Assembly: GCA_905181825.1 (NCBI GenBank)
Contig: CAJIZJ010000012.1
Location: 1 to 64,000 of the forward strand
Length of the DNA: 64,000 bases
From: an uncultured Flavobacteriaceae bacterium
GTDB taxonomy: Bacteria > Bacteroidota > Bacteroidia > Flavobacteriales > Flavobacteriaceae
Reading direction: 5' to 3'
In this document: positions 45,515 to 54,530 of the stretch, one piece after another
Numbering within the stretch: position 1 is the first letter of the stretch
Layout: each line of letters begins with the position of its first letter
Notes under the pieces: model-generated
What the model saw: only the letters and a program-made list of their open reading frames with translations
What the model was told of the DNA's origin: nothing
The model's database searches: none
Position numbers and translations under genes: made by a program

Positions 45515-46025
45515 AGAATATCTAAAAGACATTAAAGCATTTATTTTTGATGTTGACGGCGTATTAACTGACAGCTCGGTTTTAGTCACAAGCGAAGGAG
45601 AAATGCTACGAAAAATGAGTACTAGAGATGGATTTGCCTTAAAAACAGCCGTGGATGCTGGTTATCTAATCTGTATAATATCAGGGGGTAAAAATGAAGG
45701 CGTTAGAAAACGACTTAAAGGATTAGGTGTTCAAGAAATTAGCTTAGGCGCACATGATAAAGTGGATAATTTAAATACTTTATTTGAAAAACATAAGCTT
45801 AAATCTGAAAATGTAGTTTATATGGGTGATGATATTCCTGACATCCCTCCAATGAAACTTGTAGGGCTTCCTACTTGCCCTCAGGATGCTGTTCCAGAAG
45901 TTAAAGCTGTTTCTAAATATATTTCTCACAAAAATGGTGGTGAGGGATCTGTACGTGATATTATAGAACAAGTATTAAAAGTACAAGGACATTGGATGAA
46001 AGTATTCGATGCTCAATATGATTAA
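45495..46025 (+). CDS. KdsC-like HAD phosphatase (KDO-8-phosphate phosphatase type)
   Basis: A 176-residue HAD with motif I FDVDGVLTDSSV, motif II IISGGKN, motif III Lys in HDKVDN and motif IV MGDDIPDIPPM, all characteristic of the small, tetrameric KdsC/C1-type family. It would hydrolyse KDO-8-phosphate for lipopolysaccharide inner core. kdsA and kdsB are not adjacent, so a related 8-phosphate substrate is possible. Confidence 0.87.
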   Translation: MDSKSYKEYLKDIKAFIFDVDGVLTDSSVLVTSEGEMLRKMSTRDGFALKTAVDAGYLICIISGGKNEGVRKRLKGLGVQEISLGAHDKVDNLNTLFEKHKLKSENVVYMGDDIPDIPPMKLVGLPTCPQDAVPEVKAVSKYISHKNGGEGSVRDIIEQVLKVQGHWMKVFDAQYD

Positions 46026-46034
46026 ATTAAATAT

Positions 46035-46616
46035 ATGCTGTCAGATTTATTAAAAGACAAACACCTCATTTTGGGGTCTTCCTCTCCTAGAAGGCAAGAA
46101 CTCATAAAAGGTTTGGGATTAGAAGTTGAGATTCGCATTATATCGGTTAAAGAAGAATATCCTGATAGATTACGACATTTTGAAATCTCAGATTATCTGG
46201 CACAGTTAAAATCTATTCCTTTCCAAGAGACACTTGCTGCTAATGACATCTTAATTACTAGCGACACAATTGTGTGGTTTGAAAACAAAGCTTTAGGTAA
46301 GCCAAAAGACAATAATGATGCTTTTCAAATGCTAAAATCTTTGAGTGGTCACACTCATGAAGTCATCACATCCGTATGTTTCAAATCCATAGGAAAAGAG
46401 AAAACAATTAATTCTATTACAAAAGTAACTTTTAAAGCTCTAAGCGATTCAGAAATAAATTATTACATCAATAATTTCACGGTGCTTGATAAGGCTGGTT
46501 CTTATGGAATTCAAGATTGGATTGGACAAATAGCTGTGACTAAAATTGAAGGCTCATACTTTAATGTCATGGGATTTCCGATAGACAAGATTTACGAAAC
46601 TTTACTTACATTCTAA
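46035..46616 (+). CDS. maf: Maf family nucleotide pyrophosphatase
   Basis: A 193-residue Maf protein: LGSSSPRRQELIKGLGL at the N-terminus, and the central TSDTIVWFENKALGKPKD segment with the GSYGIQDW motif. It hydrolyses dTTP/UTP or modified nucleotides as house-cleaning. It shares its 3' end with the convergent YheT-like gene by 15 bases, so neither has its own terminator in between. Confidence 0.92.
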   Translation: MLSDLLKDKHLILGSSSPRRQELIKGLGLEVEIRIISVKEEYPDRLRHFEISDYLAQLKSIPFQETLAANDILITSDTIVWFENKALGKPKDNNDAFQMLKSLSGHTHEVITSVCFKSIGKEKTINSITKVTFKALSDSEINYYINNFTVLDKAGSYGIQDWIGQIAVTKIEGSYFNVMGFPIDKIYETLLTF

Positions 46617-47561
46617 GAAAAAATCAAGGGCCCTTTTTTCGTTATAATAGTAATCATTCCAAGAAATAAATCCAACATGTCCTCCCTTTGCGGGTGTCTC
46701 TAAATATAAAAATGGATTTTGTTCAGCTTCTTTATAAGGATAACAATTTTTAGATAAAAAAGAATCATTGAGTGCATTTAAAACAAGTACAGGGGTTTTT
46801 ATGGATTTCAAAAACTGAAGACTACTTGCTTTCTCATAATAATCTTGTGCATTTTTGAATCCGTGAGCACGGGAAGTATATACTTCGTCAAAATCATTTA
46901 ATGTAAAAATTGATCTTACTTGAGATTTAGAAATTAAATCAGGAAACTGTTTTTGTTTTAACTTTAAACGCTTAACTAAGCCCCATAAAAAATTTATTTG
47001 ATAAGGCAGATTTATAATTTTATGAAGTGCTTTTGCGGAACCCGATAAGTCACAAGGGGCAGAAACAGCCATTCCTCCCTTTACTTGAGGCGGGATACTG
47101 TTCCCTTCTCCTAAGTATTTTAAAAGCATATTTGCCCCAAGACTTATGCCTTTAATAAAGATTGAATCGTATTTTTTAAGAGACACAACATGCTTAACAA
47201 CATCATCCAAGTCTTCTGACTTTCCAGAATGATATGATGAATATTTAAGGTTTAATTCTCCACTACAACAACGAAAGTTTACGCAAATGGCGTCGATGTC
47301 ATTTTCATTAAATAACAATGCAGGACCTGTTATATAAGGACGCTGACCATGCCCTTCCATTCCATGTAATAATATTACAACAGACTTTGAAGGATTTCTC
47401 CCATAACTCCAATCTAAATCAATGAAATCATCATCTCTAAGTGTGATGCGTTCTCTAAATTGATTAATTTTTAAACGCCTTATGAGCCCTGAATAAACCG
47501 TAGCTATGAAGCCGTTTTCAAACACCAAAGAAGACTTAAAGTGACTTTTAACTATAGGCAT
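46602..47561 (-). CDS. Alpha/beta hydrolase of the YheT family
   Basis: 319 residues from ATG 47561, which has GAGGACT just upstream; the ORF-track TTG start (47570) adds three residues. The fold shows the oxyanion segment LLHGMEGHGQRPY, nucleophile elbow GISLGAN, and a late acid/His pair with KGGHVGF. YheT-type proteins are lipase/esterase-like with unknown physiological substrate. It overlaps the tilS stop by 14 bases. Confidence 0.85.
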   Translation of the reverse strand: MPIVKSHFKSSLVFENGFIATVYSGLIRRLKINQFRERITLRDDDFIDLDWSYGRNPSKSVVILLHGMEGHGQRPYITGPALLFNENDIDAICVNFRCCSGELNLKYSSYHSGKSEDLDDVVKHVVSLKKYDSIFIKGISLGANMLLKYLGEGNSIPPQVKGGMAVSAPCDLSGSAKALHKIINLPYQINFLWGLVKRLKLKQKQFPDLISKSQVRSIFTLNDFDEVYTSRAHGFKNAQDYYEKASSLQFLKSIKTPVLVLNALNDSFLSKNCYPYKEAEQNPFLYLETPAKGGHVGFISWNDYYYNEKRALDFFLECK

Positions 47562-48879
47562 AGTCCTCAATTGAAATTTTAATAAATTTACTTGTTTGGT
47601 CGGTAACTATAAATCGATTATCCGTACGTTTACCAACAACCCAAACAACTTGGTCATCACTGCAAAGGATTAATGCTTTCTCTTTATCAATTAAAGATAA
47701 TTTTTCGTCTTTAAAAAACTTACTCAATTTTTTCTTGCCTTGCATCCCAGTTGGGTAAAAATAATCTCCATCCTTCCATTGTCGCAGAGTTAAAGGAAAT
47801 TTTAGAGATGCAAAATCTAACTGTATTATATCAGATGATGTAGATACTTTAGAATTAGTTAATTCAATTTTTAAACCTATAGAATGACCTGGAATTTTAA
47901 CTAGTGTTTGTGACCTATCAATAGAGATGAAAACCGTTTGTGGAGGTCGTGTTTTTGATAAAATTAAATGACCTCTATTTTTTATAAGTCGGTGTGATAG
48001 AGATGAAATTTGTTTTCCTGTTTGTGCTTCTAAAAGTAGCGTAATCTCATTCCAATCCGTAAAACCATAAGGTTTTAGTAAATGATATAAATAAGCCTTT
48101 GGGTTATTTAAGGATTGTATTTTATTTATATTGTACAAAATCTGATCTCCATTAATAGATTCAATAACTCGATCTTGAACCTCTAAAATATAATCATCTA
48201 ACAGTGAATTTGTTTCTTTTAAATAATTATGAGTTTTCTTAAAACTATCGATAAATGATGGATTAATTTCTTTTAGTAAGGGAATTATTGAATGGCGTAA
48301 ATTATTACGTAAATATGTTGTATTATTATTAGAACTATCCTCTCGCCATCTTAACTTTTCTATGGTTGCATACTCTAAAATTTCAACTCTTGAGAAATCC
48401 AAAATTGGTCGAACGATAGTTCCGTTAATTTCGGGAATTCCGATCAGTCCTTCAATCCCTGTTCCTCTTGATAAATTGATTAAAAATGTCTCTAAATTAT
48501 CATCTGAATGGTGAGCTGTTAATACATACTCAAATCCATGCTCATTTTGTAAAGACCGAAACCACTCATATCTGAGTTGACGTGCTGCCATTTGGATTGA
48601 CTGTCTAGTTGATTCAGCATAAGCCTTTGTTTCAAATGAAGTTGTAAAAGCCTTTATGTTTTGAGCTTTAGCATACGATTTAATGAAGTTAGCATCGGCA
48701 TCACTTTCATCCCCCCTTAACTTAAAGTTACAATGCGCTAAAGAACTATTTAAGCCTGACTGATTACATAAGTCAACCAACACCATGCTATCCAATCCGC
48801 CAGAAACAGCCACTAAAACAGGGGCTTCTTTTAAAAAAGAGAATTTTGTTTGTAAAAGGGATTGAAACAATTTAAGCAT
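47548..48879 (-). CDS. tilS: tRNA(Ile)-lysidine synthetase
   Basis: A 443-residue N-type ATP pyrophosphatase: P-loop VAVSGGLDSMVL at residue 22, the HCNFKLRGDESD loop and AHHSDDNLETFLINL, followed by the C-terminal TilS domain with RQWKDGDYFYPTGMQGKKKL. It converts C34 of tRNA-Ile(CAU) into lysidine for AUA decoding, important in an AT-rich genome. It is the middle of a minus-strand run with the pabB-like gene and YheT. Confidence 0.95.
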   Translation of the reverse strand: MLKLFQSLLQTKFSFLKEAPVLVAVSGGLDSMVLVDLCNQSGLNSSLAHCNFKLRGDESDADANFIKSYAKAQNIKAFTTSFETKAYAESTRQSIQMAARQLRYEWFRSLQNEHGFEYVLTAHHSDDNLETFLINLSRGTGIEGLIGIPEINGTIVRPILDFSRVEILEYATIEKLRWREDSSNNNTTYLRNNLRHSIIPLLKEINPSFIDSFKKTHNYLKETNSLLDDYILEVQDRVIESINGDQILYNINKIQSLNNPKAYLYHLLKPYGFTDWNEITLLLEAQTGKQISSLSHRLIKNRGHLILSKTRPPQTVFISIDRSQTLVKIPGHSIGLKIELTNSKVSTSSDIIQLDFASLKFPLTLRQWKDGDYFYPTGMQGKKKLSKFFKDEKLSLIDKEKALILCSDDQVVWVVGKRTDNRFIVTDQTSKFIKISIEDYAYS

Positions 48880-48895
48880 ATAACAAAATTACAAA

Positions 48896-50185
48896 TTAAT
48901 TTTCCAAAACACTACGCATCGCTTTAGCTTTCACAAGACATTCTTCATACTCTTTTTCAGGTATACTTTTAGATGTGATAGCGCTACCAACAGAAAATGA
49001 AACATATGAATTATACGCATTATATAAAATACTCCTAATGACAACGTTAAAATCAAAATCACCCTCAGGTGAGAAGTAGCCAACAGCCCCCGAATAGACC
49101 CCTCTTTTAGACTCTTCAAGTGCTTCAATAATTTTCATAGCTGATATTTTAGGTGCACCAGTCATACTTCCCATTGGAAAAGTTGCAGCAATAATGTCTA
49201 CAGGATTCAAAGTTGATAACGCTTCAGCTTCTACTGTTGATATCATATGGTGGACTTGTCTAAAACTATGAACTTCACATAGTTCTGTGACATTAACAGA
49301 TCCTTTCTTAGCAATTTTAGATAGGTCATTACGAACCAAATCTACAATCATAATATTTTCACTTCGCTCTTTCTGATCGCTTTTTAAAACCGATTTTAGG
49401 TCATCATCTTCAATTGTATTTTCAGAACGCCTGGCTGTACCTTTAATGGGTTGAGATGTAATTGTACTCCCTTCTTTTTTTAAATACCGCTCTGGAGAAG
49501 ACGATAATAAAAAATGATTTCCATTTTTAAAGAAAGTAGCAAAAGGAGTTAATGCAATTGAATTAAGCTTAAAATAAGTATGTAAAGGGTCCAGTTTTGA
49601 AGTCGCATAAAATTCCTGACAAAAGTTAGCCTCATAAATATCACCTCTTTGTATGTGAGATAACATGTCTTTTACCTTTTCAAGGTAAGAGGCTTTAGAA
49701 ATTCGAGATTCAATTTTAATATCATTAGTTGATGACGTTTGAGTACTACCAGAGAATGACTCTATAGCAATTAAATCGGGTGAAATCTCATCAGAAACAC
49801 AATTTAAATACATAATTGTTACCGTACTTTCCTTAAAAAAAAAGAGTTTCTTAGGTTGAAAAAAACAAAGATCCGGAAAGCCAAGACCATCAAAATTCTG
49901 AGAACTAAGTGGCTCAATATCATTTTTTAAGTCATACGAAAGGTATCCAAAAATCCAATCTTTTGTTGCTGCTTGATATTCTTTTAGTTTATCAAACCCA
50001 TTGTTTAAGTCTGTTTGAATTCCTGTAAAAGCATCAACAGCCAATACTGCGTCATATGATGCATGAGATTGAATACATTGGTTAGAGTCTAGCCATACAA
50101 TTTCTTCAAACTGTTGAGACCAAGACAATAACTGATTTTTAAACCCTGTAACAGATTTAAGTTTGATTTCTTTTTGTTGACGCAC
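48896..50185 (-). CDS. pabB: Aminodeoxychorismate synthase component I (PabB-like)
   Basis: About 429 residues, taking GTG at 50185 (MRQQKEIKLK...), which fits typical family N-termini; the ORF track uses TTG at 50206. The chorismate-binding domain carries the PIKGTARR motif with Lys, diagnostic of PabB rather than TrpE (PIAGT), and the SMTGAPKISAM signature. It makes 4-amino-4-deoxychorismate for p-aminobenzoate and folate. No PabA or PabC is adjacent. Ends 16 bases before tilS. Confidence 0.85.
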   Translation of the reverse strand: MRQQKEIKLKSVTGFKNQLLSWSQQFEEIVWLDSNQCIQSHASYDAVLAVDAFTGIQTDLNNGFDKLKEYQAATKDWIFGYLSYDLKNDIEPLSSQNFDGLGFPDLCFFQPKKLFFFKESTVTIMYLNCVSDEISPDLIAIESFSGSTQTSSTNDIKIESRISKASYLEKVKDMLSHIQRGDIYEANFCQEFYATSKLDPLHTYFKLNSIALTPFATFFKNGNHFLLSSSPERYLKKEGSTITSQPIKGTARRSENTIEDDDLKSVLKSDQKERSENIMIVDLVRNDLSKIAKKGSVNVTELCEVHSFRQVHHMISTVEAEALSTLNPVDIIAATFPMGSMTGAPKISAMKIIEALEESKRGVYSGAVGYFSPEGDFDFNVVIRSILYNAYNSYVSFSVGSAITSKSIPEKEYEECLVKAKAMRSVLEN

Positions 50186-50252
50186 TAAATATTCTTTAAA
50201 AAACAAAGTTAATCAGTTCTAAATAATAAATCGTCACTTTATAAGAATACCT

Positions 50253-50260
50253 TACCTTTG
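50253..50260 (+). promoter_or_regulatory. Candidate -7 element for the DEAD-box gene (TACCTTTG)
   Basis: TAnnTTTG match 16 bases before the ATG; the -33 element is not clear. Confidence 0.38.
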
Positions 50261-50276
50261 TGCCAAATTATTATGC

Positions 50277-51629
50277 ATGTTATCTTTCGAAGACTTTAAA
50301 TTGACAACTCCTTTAAGCAATGCGCTTGAAGATTTAGGATTTACCGAACCCACTCCTATACAGGAAGCAGCCTTTAATGTGCTTTGTGCTGGAAAAGATG
50401 TGGTTGGGATTGCACAAACAGGAACAGGAAAAACATTAGCTTACTCCTTACCCATTCTTAGAAATTTAACATATACAAACCAAGAAAACCCACGAATTTT
50501 AATATTGGTTCCCACTAGAGAACTTGTTGTTCAAGTGGTGGATTCATTGGAAGCACTAAATGTTTATACTAATAACAGAGTATTAGGCGTTTATGGGGGT
50601 ACAAATATTAACACCCAGAAACAACAGATTTCTGAAGGTATTGATATCCTTGTAGCAACCCCTGGACGACTGTATGATTTAGCTTTGAGTCGTGTTCTTC
50701 AACTTAAAAACATTCAAAAACTAGTTATTGATGAAGTTGATGTAATGCTTGATTTAGGATTTAGACATCAATTAATAAATATTTTTGATCTTCTTCCTTC
50801 ACGTCGCCAAAACATCATGTTTTCGGCAACTATGACTTTAGATGTAGACGCATTAATAACAGACTTTTTCACAAACCCAGAACGAATTTCTGTGGCTCTT
50901 TCCGGAACCCCTCTCGAAAACATAATGCAATTTTGTTATGAAGTTCCAAATTATTACACTAAAGTAAATTTAATTAGGGCCATAATGAGCGATCGTGAAA
51001 TATACTCTCGCGTGCTTATATTTGTATCGAATAAACGAATGGCAGATAGATTATTTGAGTCTTTAGAAGAAATTTTTATCGAAGAGTGTTGTGTTATCCA
51101 TTCAAATAAGACACAAAATTATCGACTGAGAAGCATAGAACAGTTTAGAAATGGTTTCAATAGAATCTTGGTCTCAACTGATGTAATGGCAAGAGGACTA
51201 GATATTGACGACGTCTCACACGTGATCAATTTTGATACTCCCGAATATCCTGAAAATTACATGCACAGGATTGGCCGTACTGGGAGAGCAAAAAGAAAAG
51301 GAACAAGCTTACTTCTAACAAAAGCAGATGAAAAAGATTCTAAAGACGCTATTGAGGCGTTAATGAAAATGAAAATTGATACTTTAGAGATTCCTGAGGA
51401 GGTAGAAATTTCCAAAGAGCTCATCGAAGATGAGCGACCGCAATTAAAAGAACATTATAATCCTCATAAAAGAAGAGATGAAGATGCTCCAGGTCCTGCA
51501 TTTCATGAAAAGAGTGAGAAAAATCAAAAAGAAAACTTAGGAGGCTCTTACCAGCGTATCATTGCTAAAAAATATAAAAAACCTCAAACTAGAGGAGACA
51601 AAAACTATAATAGACGTAACAAGAAATAA
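50277..51629 (+). CDS. DEAD-box RNA helicase with a DEVD motif II
   Basis: A 450-residue superfamily 2 helicase: Q motif GFTEPTPIQ, Walker A AQTGTGKT, PTREL, TPGR, motif II D152-E-V-D155 in place of DEAD, SAT, and motif VI HRIGRTGRA. A lysine/arginine-rich C-terminal tail (from ~395) would bind RNA. It likely unwinds RNA duplexes in ribosome assembly or mRNA decay. Helicases with DEVD are known among Bacteroidota homologues, so this may be a lineage trait, not a defect. Confidence 0.93.
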   Translation: MLSFEDFKLTTPLSNALEDLGFTEPTPIQEAAFNVLCAGKDVVGIAQTGTGKTLAYSLPILRNLTYTNQENPRILILVPTRELVVQVVDSLEALNVYTNNRVLGVYGGTNINTQKQQISEGIDILVATPGRLYDLALSRVLQLKNIQKLVIDEVDVMLDLGFRHQLINIFDLLPSRRQNIMFSATMTLDVDALITDFFTNPERISVALSGTPLENIMQFCYEVPNYYTKVNLIRAIMSDREIYSRVLIFVSNKRMADRLFESLEEIFIEECCVIHSNKTQNYRLRSIEQFRNGFNRILVSTDVMARGLDIDDVSHVINFDTPEYPENYMHRIGRTGRAKRKGTSLLLTKADEKDSKDAIEALMKMKIDTLEIPEEVEISKELIEDERPQLKEHYNPHKRRDEDAPGPAFHEKSEKNQKENLGGSYQRIIAKKYKKPQTRGDKNYNRRNKK

Positions 51630-51635
51630 ATTATA

Positions 51636-52226
51636 TTAGCTTGTCCCTGTACAATTACTTTTATAAGCCGACACAAGCTTATCCTTTGCTCGTTTTATCC
51701 TCATTTTCACAGCACTATCCCTAAGGTTGTAAATCACTCCTAGTTCTTTAATACTTTTAAAATTAAGATATTTATTAATTAGTAGATCCTGTTCTATTCT
51801 AGATATTTGATTCATAGCTACTTTGAGTTTTTCTAACTTGTTAGACAAAATAACTTCCTCCTCTTTACTAAAGAAAGAGTCTTTATCTATAAGTTGATCA
51901 ATACTATCCAAATTTGATTTAAAATTATTATACTTATTTCGTTTGTGATGATTAACACAATGATTAAAAGTCAAAGCATACAGCCAAGTAGAAAATTTTG
52001 AATTTCCGTTAAAAGATGAAATCTTTAGTAATAATTTAAGAAAGATATCTTGACATAAATCTTGTGCTTCTATATTATTTTTAGAAAAGCTCAGACATTT
52101 ATTATAAATAAAAGCGTTGTACCTATCATAAATAATCGTAAATAGTGAAGCGTCTAAAGTGGCTACATAAGAACCTATGATCGCTTCATCCGACAGGGTG
52201 TTTATTTTTTTAGGTAGGTTTTTCAA
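51636..52226 (-). CDS. ECF-type RNA polymerase sigma factor
   Basis: A 196-residue sigma-70 family member: region 2 with QDIFLKLLLKISSFNGNSKFSTWLYALTFN (-10 recognition), region 4 with HTH segment KSIKELGVIYNLRDSAVKMRIKRA. No anti-sigma gene sits next to it, and the convergent DEAD-box gene ends seven bases away. Signal and regulon are unknown. Confidence 0.9.
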   Translation of the reverse strand: MKNLPKKINTLSDEAIIGSYVATLDASLFTIIYDRYNAFIYNKCLSFSKNNIEAQDLCQDIFLKLLLKISSFNGNSKFSTWLYALTFNHCVNHHKRNKYNNFKSNLDSIDQLIDKDSFFSKEEEVILSNKLEKLKVAMNQISRIEQDLLINKYLNFKSIKELGVIYNLRDSAVKMRIKRAKDKLVSAYKSNCTGTS

Positions 52227-52397
52227 AGCTAGACTTGGCTATTATCATTGGGGCATTTCAAAATGTCTCAAATCTATTATTATAATTTTTGTTTAATATT
52301 TACATAAAATAAGTACACAAAACACTATTAATCAATTAGTTAAATGTATTAAAAAATAAACTAATTATTATATTATAAAAGTAAAAAATATTAAAAA
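52227..52397. other. AT-rich intergenic region upstream of the sigma factor gene
   Basis: About 170 bases with no ORF; the minus-strand promoter of the sigma factor must lie here. I saw no full consensus promoter and no repeats. Confidence 0.35.
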
Positions 52398-52399
52398 CA

Positions 52400-52431
52400 A
52401 AAAAAAACCTCTGTAAGGAGGTTTTTTTATA
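52400..52431 (-). terminator. Intrinsic terminator after the second lpdA
   Basis: AAAAAACCTC-TGTAAG-GAGGTTTTTT, short G/C core extended by A/T pairs. Located just downstream of the minus-strand lipoamide dehydrogenase. Confidence 0.78.
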
Positions 52432-52446
52432 GTATATAATTAAATT

Positions 52447-53847
52447 TTATATGTGCAAAGCACGGTCTTCAGTTGCTGCTAAAGCGGCTTCTTTAATAGC
52501 TTCAGAAAATGTGGGATGTGCGTGTGACATTCTTGAAATATCTTCTGCTGATGCCCTAAACTCCATAGCCACTACAGCTTCAGAAATTAAATCCGCACAT
52601 CGAGCCCCAATCATATGAACACCCAAAACTTCATCTGTAGACTTATCAGCTAAAATTTTAACAAATCCGTCTAAATCCATACTAGCACGACTTCGTCCCA
52701 ATGCACGCATAGGAAATTGACCTACCTTATATTCAACCCCTAGTTCTTTAAGTTGTTCTTCTGTTTTTCCTACAGAAGCAACTTCAGGCCAAGTGTAAAC
52801 AACACCTGGAATTAAATTATAATCAATATGGGGTTTTTGACCAGCAATAGTTTCAGCAACAAAAACGCCTTCTTCTTCCGCTTTGTGGGCTAACATGGCC
52901 CCTTTAACAACATCTCCAATCGCATAAATATTAGAAGCAGAAGTTTGAAGTTTCCCATTCACTTCAACCTGTCCACGATCAGATAAATTGACTCCTGCGG
53001 ACTCGGCGTTTAGCCCAGCTGTGAAAGGACTTCGACCTACTGAAACCAAACAATAGTCTCCATTAAATTTAACTAATTCTCCTTTTTTATTTTCTGCAGT
53101 AACCGTTACTTCATCTCCGTTACGTACAACAGAAGTTACCTTATGAGAAACATTAATATTAAATTTCTGTTTTCTAAATACTTTATTTAATTCTTTTGAT
53201 AGACCAGAATCCATTGTCGGTATAATTCTATCCATGTATTCTATTACCGTAACATCAGAACCAAGACGCTTATAAACTTGACCTAATTCCAAACCTATCA
53301 CACCACCACCAATGATCATTAAATGCTTAGGAATTTCCTTTAGCTTCAAAGCTTCTGTAGAGGAGATAATACGTTCTTTATCAATCGCTGCAAAAGGCAA
53401 TGTTGTTGGCTTACTTCCAGTCGCTATAATAGTGTGCTTAGCTTCAATTACATCTTTTTTATCTCCAGTAATTGTTATGTGAGTAGCGTCTTTAAAAGCA
53501 CCTATCCCGTGATAAACATCAATTTTATTTTTACTCATTAGGAAGTCAATACCTCCTGTAGTTTGGTCGACTACAGCTTGTTTACGACCAATCATTTTTT
53601 CAAGATTGACTTTTATTTCTCCAGGTATTTCAATTCCATGGGTCTCAAAATGCTTTACAGCATCTTCGTAATGATGTGAAGAATCAAGTAGCGCTTTACT
53701 AGGAATGCATCCAACATTTAAACAAGTACCACCAAGTGTTGAATACTTTTCTATAATAGCTGTTTTCATTCCTAACTGTGCACATCTTATGGCAGCTACA
53801 TAACCACCTGGACCAGATCCTATGATAGCAACATCATATGATTTCAT
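52447..53847 (-). CDS. lpdA: Dihydrolipoyl dehydrogenase (E3), second copy
   Basis: A 466-residue flavoprotein disulfide reductase: GSGPGGYVAAIR (FAD), redox disulfide GGTCLNVGCIPSKALLDSS, NAD site GGGVIGLELG, and C-terminal HAHPTFSEA. This is the classical 2-oxoglutarate dehydrogenase-type E3. Together with the copy at 32989 it gives the organism at least two lipoamide dehydrogenases. No E1/E2 genes adjoin it. Confidence 0.95.
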   Translation of the reverse strand: MKSYDVAIIGSGPGGYVAAIRCAQLGMKTAIIEKYSTLGGTCLNVGCIPSKALLDSSHHYEDAVKHFETHGIEIPGEIKVNLEKMIGRKQAVVDQTTGGIDFLMSKNKIDVYHGIGAFKDATHITITGDKKDVIEAKHTIIATGSKPTTLPFAAIDKERIISSTEALKLKEIPKHLMIIGGGVIGLELGQVYKRLGSDVTVIEYMDRIIPTMDSGLSKELNKVFRKQKFNINVSHKVTSVVRNGDEVTVTAENKKGELVKFNGDYCLVSVGRSPFTAGLNAESAGVNLSDRGQVEVNGKLQTSASNIYAIGDVVKGAMLAHKAEEEGVFVAETIAGQKPHIDYNLIPGVVYTWPEVASVGKTEEQLKELGVEYKVGQFPMRALGRSRASMDLDGFVKILADKSTDEVLGVHMIGARCADLISEAVVAMEFRASAEDISRMSHAHPTFSEAIKEAALAATEDRALHI

Positions 53848-53914
53848 ATTAATTTATTTTTTGATTGAGTAACAAAAATACAAACATAAATTCAATGGAA
53901 GAATAATTTTGTAT

Positions 53915-54373
53915 CTAAATATTGACTGCAGTGGTATGTTTAACTTCAGAAATTACAAACATACTGTGCGTGCTGCCTATATGGTCAATATTTGTGAGTT
54001 TAGAGACCATGAATTTTCGAAACGACTCCATATCTTCAACATGGACCTTAAGTAAATAATCGTAATCTCCGCTAAGGTGATAGGCTTCTAACACTTCATC
54101 AATTGTAACCACTTCTTTTTCAAATTGACTTACAAGTTCTTGAGAATGTTTTACAAGTTTGATATGACAAAAAGCCACAAAATCTCTCCCAATACGCTGC
54201 TTATTAACTAAGGCAACATATTTGTCTATAACACCTGCTTTTTCAAGTTTTTTTATACGTTCATATACAGCCGTTACAGACATATCTAGTTTAGATGATA
54301 ATTCTTTATTAGTTTGTTTTGAATCTTCTTGTAAAAGATTTAATAGCTTAGTATCAATGGCATCAAGTTTCAT
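53915..54373 (-). CDS. Lrp/AsnC family transcriptional regulator
   Basis: A 152-residue protein: N-terminal winged HTH (NKELSSKLDMSVTAVYERIKKLEKAGVI) and a C-terminal RAM/ligand-binding domain (HLSGDYDYLLKVHVEDME). These octameric regulators sense amino acids. It is divergent from the PLP enzyme at 54531, with a 157-base control region between, so methionine or related amino acids are the likely effectors. MdeR-like by context. Confidence 0.9.
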   Translation of the reverse strand: MKLDAIDTKLLNLLQEDSKQTNKELSSKLDMSVTAVYERIKKLEKAGVIDKYVALVNKQRIGRDFVAFCHIKLVKHSQELVSQFEKEVVTIDEVLEAYHLSGDYDYLLKVHVEDMESFRKFMVSKLTNIDHIGSTHSMFVISEVKHTTAVNI

Positions 54374-54465
54374 TTTGAAAAAATTTCTGATTATTATTAT
54401 ATATAGTAAAAATATAAATTAATTATCTACATATCAATTATTATTTAGTTTTATTTATTAAAAAC

Positions 54466-54476
54466 CAACATAGTTG
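54466..54476. promoter_or_regulatory. Dyad CAAC-ATA-GTTG between Lrp regulator and PLP enzyme genes
   Basis: A perfect 4-bp inverted repeat with a 3-base spacer in the shared upstream region. A possible Lrp/AsnC site, weak and not verified. Confidence 0.28.
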
Positions 54477-54530
54477 TTGTTTATAATTCTAAAATTAATG
54501 ATTTTTGGCTGAATTATAAAACTTACCATT

